Source: Taudactylus pleione
Lineage: Eukaryota > Chordata > Amphibia > Anura > Myobatrachidae
Direction of reading: 5' to 3'
DNA length: 64,000 nt
Assembly (NCBI GenBank): GCA_031769625.1
Contig: JAUIMM010000002.1
Location: forward strand, 434,001 to 498,000
Notes under the pieces: generated by a model
What the model was told of the DNA's origin: nothing
The model's input: the letters and a program-made list of their open reading frames with translations, nothing else
Databases searched by the model: none
Program-made: the position numbers and the translations under genes
Shown: piece after piece, positions 55,734-64,000 of the stretch
Numbering within the stretch: the stretch's first letter is position 1
Layout of the letters: every line of letters starts with the position of its first letter

Positions 55734-55869
55734 TATTTAGTGCGAGTCTCTAGATACTTTTTTTAGCTGTACAAAACAGAGAGACAGATGGGACACCACC
55801 TCCGTCGGTGGCCTTAACCACAACATTTTTATGGCACATAAGCATGTTGTAGGATAAAAAAATAAAAAA

Positions 55870-55875
<6 letters not shown>

Positions 55876-55918
<43 letters not shown>
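55876..55918. repeat. (TA)n microsatellite
   Basis: About 21 TA units follow an A-rich run. Confidence 0.95.
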
Positions 55919-55921
<3 letters not shown>

Positions 55922-58496
55922 TAATTACGTAAATGAAATTAGGAAAATAATTTTCACTGATGTCTATGGTTCTATAGCCAACATAAAAATACCAAAGATG
56001 ATCCAGTTATATTTTTTAATTTTTTTGGCTTCCTTGGTTAAATCGGATAGGAGGGTGGCGAGGACGCAAACACTGTTTTTGAGAAGTTCAGTATTAAATA
56101 TTCCATGAAATTTTAATGAGGTAGATGTGAAGCGCATGAAAGGATCTGACTTACGGGTCTATAGGGAGAGAGTAGCACTCTCCGTACGTTCAGATTAAAG
56201 TGCCAAAACTACAATGTCCATTCCAAAGTGTCACAACGCAGCACTCAGAATCTGCAAGTAGAGACTAATAAATGTTTTGATGATTCCTGTGTGTAGTTTG
56301 TGAATAAAGTACAGGACTGTTCCATGCAAGTTGTCGTCATTGTGCCTCCATGGCCCTGTGTGCTTCCTCCCCTCTATATGTCCTGCAACAAGTTTTACGG
56401 GGGTGGGGGGTATGGAATGGGAATGCATGGATGAGCGAGTCAAAACGATGCCCGAGATAAGCAAACATTTGCTCAACATTATGTTAGACATAGATACCAA
56501 ATGCAAGATAGATGGAAGGTACCTTTTATTGCTCTCGTGTAGAAAAAAACAAAAAAAAAAACACAACAGATTTTCAAGGGTGAGATATTCCAATTAACAC
56601 CAACTGACACAGAAAACTAATTGTTTTGTGTGGTGGCATCTCACATTGAGTGCAAGCCTGCAGGGTCATTGTAGTGGTGTTAATCAGATCTCTATATCCA
56701 ACGCCTTCCAGTTGTCGTATCCACATATTATAAAGGAAACCCATTTTTAGGGCACAGAAACACAGTAATACAAAAAAAAAAAAAAAAATTTCACAAAAAC
56801 AATAAAATATACCATATATAAGTGAAGGTGAAATGGACAGTATTTAAGGAAGGAACATAGTATGTAGGCGCACACTCAAGCTACTAAGAACAAGGATAGT
56901 CAAATTAATTCTGATAAAAACTCTACAATTAACATGGAGTATAAGTACATGTTTGGCCAAAAATGTTTGCCCATCCACCACGTCAAGGTAAACCCCATAA
57001 GATGGGTCTCTACCATCTCTAATACATCCCTAATACTAACACATTAAGTCAGATTTATTTAGGACTTACCTGTAATAGTGCTTATTCTAATATGTAGACA
57101 GAAATGTAGGAACCTGGGGTTCCATTATTTTGACTATCAATGTTCTTAGTACCTAGAATGTGCACCTACATTCTATGTCCCTTGCATTGTACTACAAGTC
57201 TCAGCATGGCAGCACCTCTTATGTTTAAAATTAGGGTGTGCAGTCCAAGCCCCCTCCCCTTTCCACTATATTTAAGGAAGGTGGATTAAAAAAAAAAAAA
57301 AAGAAAGACATTTTAATCATTCACATCAATCTCAGCCCCAGTGGAGCTTATATCCCAAATATAATAATAAGATAAGGGTATGGTCCAAATGTCAAAATAC
57401 ACAACACTGAGGTCTTAATTTCTGTAGCTCTAAACAATCAGGTCATGGGCTAAAAATCACACAAACGTGCCCAAAATACAACCAAAGAAAGCATAAAAAC
57501 ATAGCCGACCCTCAATACTTGTGGCTACTCTACAAACAGAGGCTTGTTCTGTACGCTACACAGTAACTGTCAGCATATAATCAGTATGCATGGTAGACCA
57601 TGCAGTACAATGCCTCTTGCTATGTTTGGCTAAAATTCTGATCCAATAAAACTATCGTGTTGGATTAGAAGCTGTTTGAGTAGAACGGACACCGATCGTC
57701 ACATTGAAAGTAACGTCTAGGTCCAATTTGGTCATATGCCAGTTGCGTCAAACATCAAAGCATGTAAGGGCACTATAGGCAGATGAAGCCCATATATTAG
57801 TAATAAAAAGCATACAAAACTCACAAACGTTGGATTTATTCCTTGCAAAGGATTAAATTGCATCAACAAAATTTGCTGATTGGGTTTAATGCAGTGCAGG
57901 TAATTACGTTTATACTATAGATTAAGATCTTGGCACGCCCAGCAGTCTTACATACCAGCAGTGAACAGGTTTAGGTCACATCTTTAGATTTGTTACCACA
58001 TATGGATTTGGGGAAGTTACATGGAACCCAGGTTAAAACCACCATGTCACACTATTTATATCAGTTGGTAATGCAATACATGTGATCCAAAAGGAATTTA
58101 GCATCTGTGCTTGCCACTATTTTAAAGGCGATGGGAGAGGTGTAAGGGGTAAATGGCAAAGGGTTCAACCTCCCAAAAAACAGGTCCTGTCTAGTATTGT
58201 GGAAACCATGGACGCAGGCTGGAATTCACAAAAAGGGACATAATATTTTGCAGATGTTAATTTAGAAAAAAAAAAAGAAGTAAAATATAGAAAGCTCCAT
58301 ATGCTATTTTATATATCTCGAACAGCAGTTATTAAAAGTACAGTTTAAAAGACAAAAAAAAGGGACGTGCAATTTAGCACCCAGATTAGCTAAACAAGAA
58401 CGGGAATAATTTGAACTACCAATATTATCTCAAACTATTTCTACACTTTTAGTCAGCTGATATACAGATTTTTTTTTCTGTGGACACTTGGTAGAA
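55919..58496. other. BCAP31 intron, no gene
   Basis: AT-rich sequence with several A-runs (56773, 57288, 58269). No exon, RNA gene or transposon end is recognised in 2.6 kb. Confidence 0.45.
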
Positions 58497-58576
58497 GATT
58501 TACTAAAGTGCAGATTTTTAGAAGTGGAGATGTTGCCCATAGCAACCAATCAGATTCTACTTATTTATCTACCACC

Positions 58577-59076
58577 TTCTGCAGGATCGGTATGAAATAC
58601 CGCCGGGCCCATGTCCGGCGGCGGTTCAAATCCCGACGCCGGAAAACCGGCAGCAGTGAAGAGCCCGACAGCTAAAAAGGTAAGTATTTACTAACCCTAC
58701 TCCCGATGCCTAACCTTAATTCCCCATAAGTGCCTATACCTAACCCCGCCATCCTTGCAGCCTAAACCGAAGACTCCTTGGGGGGTGCCTAACCCTAACC
58801 CCCCCTTCGCCTAGCTTAACCCTCCGGGGAAAAGAAGGGGGGGGGGGGGGGGGGGGGAAGTGCCTAACGCTAAGTTCCCCCCTGGGAGCCACTAACCTAA
58901 CTCTCCCCTCCCCCCACGGCTGTCCGCGCCCGCCGCCCAGTTTACCTTCATTTGGTATGCCGTGAGTCGGGCCCCCAGCGTAGGTATAACGACAGTCGTC
59001 ATTACTACGCTGCTGGGATTTGACAGTTGGGAAGCCCGCGGTCGGCATTTCGACCGCCGGCTTCCTGACTGCAACC
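58577..59076. mobile_element. GC-rich CCTAACC-containing element with CCTTCT duplication
   Basis: It starts GCAGGATCGGTATGAAATAC and ends GGCTTCCTGACTGCAACCCC. CCTTCT occurs at both borders (58571-58576 and about 59077-59082), probably the target duplication. The interior is rich in CCTAACCC and contains a G-run of about 21 (58837-58857). It is related to 37600-37900 in inverse orientation. Confidence 0.6.
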
Positions 59077-59460
59077 CCCTTCTACACCCATAGCCAAAAG
59101 TTTTGAGAAATTTGCTGCTTCAGTGTTTGTAGACCTTTTTGTCAGATGTTACTATAGTATACTGAAGTAAAATTACAAGCATTTCATACGTGTCAAAGGC
59201 TTTTATTGACAATTACATTAAGTTTATGCAAAGAGTCAATATTTGCAGTGCTGACCCTTCTTTTACAAGACCTCTGCAATTCACCCTGGCATGCTGTCAA
59301 TCAACTACTGGGCCACATAATGACTGATGGCTGCCCATTCTTGCCTAATCAATGCTTGGAGTTGGCAGAATTTTTGTTTGTCCACCTGCCTCTTGAGGAT
59401 TGACCACACGTTCTCAGTGGGATTAAGGTCTGGGGAGTATCCTGGCAATGGACCCAAAAT

Positions 59461-59735
59461 TTAGATGTTTTGTTCCCCGAGCCACTTCGTTATCACTTTT
59501 GTCTTATGGCAAGGTGCTCCATCAGGTTGGAAAAGGCATTGTTCGTCACCAAACCGTTTTTGGATGGTTGGGAGAAGTTGCTCTTGGTGCATGTTTTGGT
59601 ACCATTCTTTATTCATGGCTGTGTTCTTAGGCAGAATTGTGAGTGAGCCCACTCCCTTGGCTGAGAAGCAACCCCACACATGAATTATCTTAGGATACTT
59701 TACTGTTGGCATGACACAGGACGAAGACTGTTAAG
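59461..59735 (-). pseudogene. Tc1 family B transposase 3' half, left arm
   Basis: The minus strand encodes IIHVWGCFSAKGVGSLTILP, DEQCLFQPDGAPCHKTKV (second catalytic D) and KWLGEQNI. Stops and frame changes then follow toward the C-terminus in 59205-59460. It is a transposase fragment only. Confidence 0.85.
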
Positions 59736-60425
59736 AAGGGCAGCAAAGAAGCCACTTCTCTCCAAGAAAAACATCAGGGACAGACTGATATTCTGCAAAA
59801 GGTACAGGGATTGGACTGCTGAGGACTGGGGTAAAGTTATTTTCTCTGATGAATCCCCTTTCAGATTGTTTGGGGCATCTGGAAAAACACTTGTCCGGAG
59901 AAGGAAAGGTTAGCGCTACCATCAGTCCTGTGTCATGAAAACAGTAACGCATCCTGGGACAATTCATGTTTGGAGTTGCTTCTCAGCCAAGGGAGTGGGT
60001 TCACTCACAATTTTGCTTAAGAACACAGCCATGAATAAAGAATGGTACCAAAACATCATCCAAGAGCAACTTCTCCCAACCATCCAAAAACAGTTTGGTG
60101 ACGAACAATGCCTTTTCCAACATGATGGAGCACCTTGCCATAAGACAAAAGTGATAACTAAGTGGCTCGGGGAACAAAACATCTAAATTTTGGGTCCATG
60201 GGCAGGAAACTCCCCAGACCTTGATCCCATTGAGAACTTGTGGTCAATCCTCAAGAGGCGGGTGGACAAAACCCCCCCACAAATTCTGACAAACTCCAAG
60301 CATTGATTAGGCAAGAATGGGCGGCCATCAGTCAGTATGTGGCCCAGAAGTTGACTGACAGCATGCCAGGGCGAATTGCAGAGGTCTTGAAAAAGTAGGG
60401 TGAACACTGCAAATATTGTCTCTTT
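59735..60425 (+). pseudogene. Tc1 family B transposase middle and 3' half, right arm
   Basis: The plus strand starts at RRAAKKPLLSKKNIRDRLIF and runs through WGKVIFSDESPFRLF (first catalytic D), HVWSCFSAKGVGSLTIL and FQHDGAPCHKTKV (second D). The last block, NSPDLDPIENLWSILKRR (catalytic E), lies past a stop at 60184. The C-terminal SMPGRIAEVLKK is followed by a stop. The N-terminal DNA-binding domain is missing. Confidence 0.87.
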
Positions 60426-60655
60426 GCATAAACTTAATGTAATGGTCAATAAAAGCCTTTGACACTTATGAAATGCTTGTAATGTTACTTCAGTATACCA
60501 TAGTAACATCTGACAAAAAGGTCTAAAAACATACTTGTGTAATTCTCAAAACTTTTGGCCATGGCTGTAGAAGATAATAGCTAGAATTTGATTGGTTGCT
60601 ATGGGCAACATCTCTTCTTCTAAAAACCTGTACTTTAGTACATATGCCCCTTGGG

Positions 60656-62451
60656 TTCTTGTATGCAAGAAACTCCCCCCCCCCCAAACCATGGGTTTGG
60701 CATACAATTTACAGCCACTAGCAGCTTCAATGCAGCTCACTTATACCTCAGATAGAGAATAGTGCTGCAGAAAGCTTAGGCGGATTGGCTGCATAAACAT
60801 TATGCTCTAACTACATGGTGATCTTCTTGTGCATAAAGAACACAATACTGACTTTGGAGAAGAGCCGCCCCTGTCACAAATAGGTGGAAAACTTTGGCAG
60901 TACAAAGTACATGAGCGCTGTGTACCTGCAGGGGGCAGTAAGTGGATTTTCCAGAGCTAGCTGAATTCCACCACAATTCTCTGCAGGAATATATTGGTCA
61001 GCTAAAAGGTTTACACACACCCGGCTGTCAATCTCCATCTGCCTCCTCCTGTATTGGCACTGTTCAGAGAACCTTGAAGACAAACTTTCTAATGTATAGA
61101 AGTGTACAGCCCCACTCCCCTTGCAATAGTTACCACATTCCTAGTGCTTCTATTCAGAGGCGGCAGATTGTAAATAATCTCTCCCTATGACATTCAGTGT
61201 AACAGGAGTGTACTCTGGTCCCACCCTCCTGCCAGTGTGTAGGTTATCTTTATTACTAGCGCCTAGTCTGACTCTAAAACGTAATTAAACAGCAGCTCGA
61301 CTTGTGACTTTGAAAATGCCAGCACGACAGGCTGGGCTGCACGTACGCAGCGGCAGGTGACTTCCTCTGTCTGACTAGCAGCTTCTGAATCAGGCCCTAT
61401 CACCCCTCCCTCCTAAGGTCCACAGAGCATCCTCTACAATGTCACAGGCAGCATGCATGGAAATTTACCAGCTCCATGAATTCTTATTGAATGCTGGGTA
61501 TCTAATATCAATAATAATCTGAATCCAAGTCCCATGCACTCCGATAAAACACACAAACTGTAATAGTCATTCCCAGTCATCTGATAGCTGGTATAAAGAG
61601 CATTAGATCGAACATGCAAAGTACTTTGATGCCAAACTAAATATGGGCTACTATTGAGTTACGTAGTGCCAACGTGCAAGAGATTTTAGTGTTATGCTTC
61701 CAAATTTCTCTTTGCGGTCTATAAAATTCTCTCGTGTAAGCACACTGTCAGAGGCTGGTAGTGTACATGGAGACTGTTAAGGGCATAGGCTGACCATCTC
61801 TGCTGTAACAATACAACCATTATAATTATTATTATGTCCTGCCTTTCCACCCTCAGAGTACTACATTACTGAAGGTTAAAGAAACTCACATGCCCGGCTA
61901 CTAAACAGTTTATTCATAATCCTCCTATAATTATTTTGAAAAAACTTCAATAAAATAAATTATCAAAACATTTATTCATCTGGCTCCAGCTTACTCTACC
62001 ACCCACGGAACAACCACAGTACAAATACAAGACTGGGTTCTGACAGACAGGTATGAGGGCTGGGAAGGCAACGCTTACAATCGATAAGATGATAGGCGTT
62101 TGATAGAGGCTGGTAAGTGCCACAGACCGCACATAATCAAACAGCTGAATAGTTTAGGAGGGTGCAGCGGGAATATGATAAACTTGTCTGAAGAGGAGAG
62201 CTTTCCAGTGTGGGTTTCGAGGCTAGGGGAAAGTCTTCAGCTTGGTATACACTACGATAGTCGTGCAGTTTGGTCGAAAGTACCAGGATTGCACAATATA
62301 TAGTATGTACAAGGGCATAGTCAGAACTTTGTGGGCCCCATAGCAAATTTTGAAGGGGCTCCTGTCCCAATGCTTCTAGAGAAACACCTCTCTGCAGCAG
62401 TTGTTACTGTTATGCCCCAATGTGCCCTAGTCAATTGTATGCCCCATAGTA
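60656..62451. other. BCAP31 intron, no gene
   Basis: 61310-61400 ends with GCTTCTGAATCAGGCCCTAT, a lone terminus of the CTGATTCAG family. 62000-62240 resembles a dispersed retroposon fragment. No exon is recognised. Confidence 0.4.
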
Positions 62452-62625
62452 CAGCCATGGCCAAAAGTTTTGAGAATGGCAAGTATTGGTTTTCACAAAG
62501 TTTGCGGCTTCAGTGTTTTTAGACCTTTTTGTCAGATGTTACTATGGTATACTGAAGTAACATTACAAGCATTTCATAAGTGTCAAAGGCTTTTATTGAC
62601 CATTACATTAAGTTTATGCAAAGAG

Positions 62626-63013
62626 TCAATATTTGCAGTGTTGACCCTTCTTTTTCAAGACCTCTGCAATTCGCCCTGGCATGCTGTCAGTCAACTTCTG
62701 GGCCACATACTGACTGATGGCTGCCCATTCTTGCCTAATCAATGCTTGGAATTTGTCAGAATTTGCAGGTTTTTGTTTGTCCACCTGCCTCTTGAGGATT
62801 GACCACAAGTTCTCAATAGTATTAAGGTCTGGGGAGTTTCCTGGCCATGGACCCAAAATTTAGATGTTTTGTTCCCTTCCCATCATGCTGGAAAAGGGCA
62901 TTGTTCATCACCAAACTGTTCTTGGATGGTTGGGAGAGTTGCTCTTGGAGGATGTTTTGATACCATTCTTTATTCATGGTGTGCCCTTGTCTGAGAAGCA
63001 ACCACACACACAC
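62626..63013 (-). pseudogene. Tc1 family B transposase 3' half, left arm of copy 2
   Basis: The minus strand encodes WPGNSPDLNTIENLWSILKR (catalytic E), QEWAAISQYVAQKLTDSMPG and a stop near 62626. Upstream parts are frameshifted and partly deleted. Confidence 0.85.
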
Positions 63014-63081
63014 AAGTGGTCTCAGGATGCTTTACTGTTGGCATGACACAGGACGAAGACTTTTGGAGGATGGCCTGGTAT

Positions 63082-63690
63082 CAAGAAGGGCAGCAAAGAA
63101 GCCACTTCTCTCCAGGAAAAACATCAGGGACAGACTGATATTCTGCAAAAGGTACAGGGATTGGACTGCTGAGGACTGGGGTAAAGTTATTTTCTCTGAT
63201 TAATCCCCTTTCAGATTGTTTGGGGCATCTGGAAAAATGCTTGTCCGAAGAAGGAAAGGTGAGCACTACCATCAGTCCTAAGAACACAGCCATGAATAAA
63301 GAATGGTACCAACACATCCTCCAAGAGCAACTTCTCCCAACCATCCAAGAACAGTTTGGGGACGAACAATGCCTTTTCCAGCATGATGGAGCACCTTGCC
63401 GTAAGGCAAAAATGATAAGCAAGTGGCACGGGGAACAAAACATCTAAATTTTTTAGTCCATGGGCAGGAAACTCAACTCCCAAGACCTTAATCCCATTTG
63501 AGAACTTGTGGTTAATCCTCAAGAAGCGGGTGGACAAACAAAAACCTTAAAATTCTGAAAAACTCCAAGCATTGATTAGGAAAGAATGGGCGGCCATCAG
63601 TCAGTATGTGGCCCAGAAGTTGATTGACAGCATGCCAGGGCGAATAGCAAAGGTCTTGAAAAAGAAGGGTCAACACTGCAAATATTGACT
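63082..63690 (+). pseudogene. Tc1 family B transposase, right arm of copy 2
   Basis: It reads RRAAKKPLLSRKNIRDRLIF and WGKVIFSD then a stop (TAA where copy 1 has GAA). After a deletion it continues FQHDGAPCRKAKM and HGEQNI. The C-terminal SMPGRIAKVLKKKGQHCKY ends near 63690. It is inactive. Confidence 0.85.
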
Positions 63691-63855
63691 CTTTGCATAA
63701 ACTTGATGTAATTGTCAATAAATGCCTTTGACACTTATGAAATGCTTGTAATTATACTTCTACGAACATCTGACAAAAGTCTAAAAACACTGAAGCAGCA
63801 AACTTTGTGAAAACCATTACTTGTGTCATTCTCAACACTTTTGGCCATGGCTGTA

Positions 63856-64000
63856 GTGCCTCAGTTTATTTTATGAACCAAATAATGCATAGTTCACATT
63901 ATGGCACATTGTAGGGCTTGCCAGTACACAGTACCCCCAATTCACATTATGACAGGGTTCCCAGTTCATATGCCACACCATGGTGCCTCCACTTCATATT
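63856..64000. other. Window end, no feature
   Basis: Short tandem-like GGCACATTGTAGGG / CCAGTTCATATG phrases may begin a low-order repeat that runs past the window. Confidence 0.3.

Larger units (their letters stand above)
59085..60567. mobile_element. Fold-back Tc1 element, family B copy 1
   Basis: Both ends are the 3' terminus of the same Tc1 transposon. The left arm (59085 to about 59735) is its 3' half on -. The right arm (about 59735-60567) is its middle and 3' half on +. The ends CACCCATAGCCAAAAGTTTT and AAAACTTTTGGCCATGGCTG lie between TA duplications (59083-59084 and 60568-60569). The 5' TIR and DNA-binding region are absent. The arms meet near GACGAAGACTGTTAAGAAGG. Confidence 0.88.
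58497..60655. mobile_element. Palindromic MITE split by two later insertions
   Basis: The left half (58497-58576) has GATGTTGCCCATAGCAACCA and ends ACCACCTTCT. The right half (60569-60655) resumes AGAAGATAATAGCTAG and mirrors it with TGGTTGCTATGGGCAACATC. It is the same family as 1289-1463. The 2-kb separation is two elements: 58577-59076 and the fold-back Tc1 at 59085-60567. Confidence 0.85.
62452..63853. mobile_element. Fold-back Tc1 element, family B copy 2
   Basis: The ends CAGCCATGGCCAAAAGTTTT and AAAACTTTTGGCCATGGCTG-like lie between TA duplications (62450-62451 and 63854-63855). The left arm (to about 63070) is the transposase 3' half on -. The right arm begins GGTATCAAGAAGGGCAGCAA on +. 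The junction is the one seen in copy 1, except that copy 1 lacks about 20 bp (TTTGGAGGATGGCCTGGTAT). Internal deletions differ between the copies (for example about 100 bp missing near 63278). Confidence 0.88.

Noticed and set aside
58690..58860. Interstitial telomere (CCTAACCC phrases)
   Set aside because: The phrases are irregular, lack a TTAGGG tandem array and occur within a dispersed element seen elsewhere in the window.

Overview
This window is a stretch of nuclear vertebrate DNA, most probably from an anuran amphibian with a large, transposon-rich genome. The evidence is spliced vertebrate genes with long introns, dense palindromic miniature DNA transposons, Tc1-like elements, a Tx1/L1-type LINE and vertebrate minisatellites. 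The frog assignment is inferred from repeat style; a fish or other vertebrate is not formally excluded. There are no bacterial operons, tRNA or rRNA genes, or CRISPR arrays that I can see. Nearly every long ORF is a transposon remnant, a minisatellite translation or chance.

Genes. (1) Four exons (103, 101, 171 and 138 coding bp) at 1927-15762 on + encode the last ~170 residues of the creatine transporter SLC6A8, from TM10 to the stop. Earlier exons lie left of the window. (2) On -, 52869-52907 carries the last coding exon of BCAP31, ending in a KKxx ER-retrieval signal, with a probable 3'UTR running down to about 50.65 kb. SLC6A8 and BCAP31 are tail-to-tail neighbours in mammals, so the linkage is conserved. 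(3) Between them on + are three phase-compatible putative exons (23395-23456, 32873-32991, 36664-36689). Together they would encode a ~68-residue single-span microprotein that I do not recognise. Its stop codon lies inside an AATAAA poly(A) signal.

Mobile DNA makes up most of the rest. One Tc1-like family has three copies (7935-9584, 45676-47293, 54082-55733), two of which share one nonsense mutation. A second Tc1 family is present as two fold-back copies (59085-60567, 62452-63853) built from two inverted 3' halves joined at the same place. A 5'-truncated LINE (7870-13485, minus) sits in a palindromic MITE and was itself hit by a Tc1 and a hAT MITE. Further MITE families are: a hAT-like CATACTTGCC family with 8-bp target duplications (four copies); a hAT-like CAGNGGTTCCC family; TTAA-flanked elements; GGGCCTGATTCAGA elements with 3-bp duplications, two of which are trains of consecutive short hairpins; and a pogo-like element.

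Layout. 0-16 kb: SLC6A8 3' half, introns swollen by MITEs and the LINE nest. 16-23 kb: 3'UTR/intergenic DNA with nested MITEs. 23-37 kb: microprotein candidate, whose introns hold 66-bp, 30-bp and 26-bp minisatellites. 37-50 kb: intergenic MITEs and Tc1 copy 2. 50-53 kb: BCAP31 3' end. 53-64 kb: BCAP31 intron with Tc1 copy 3 and the two fold-back elements.
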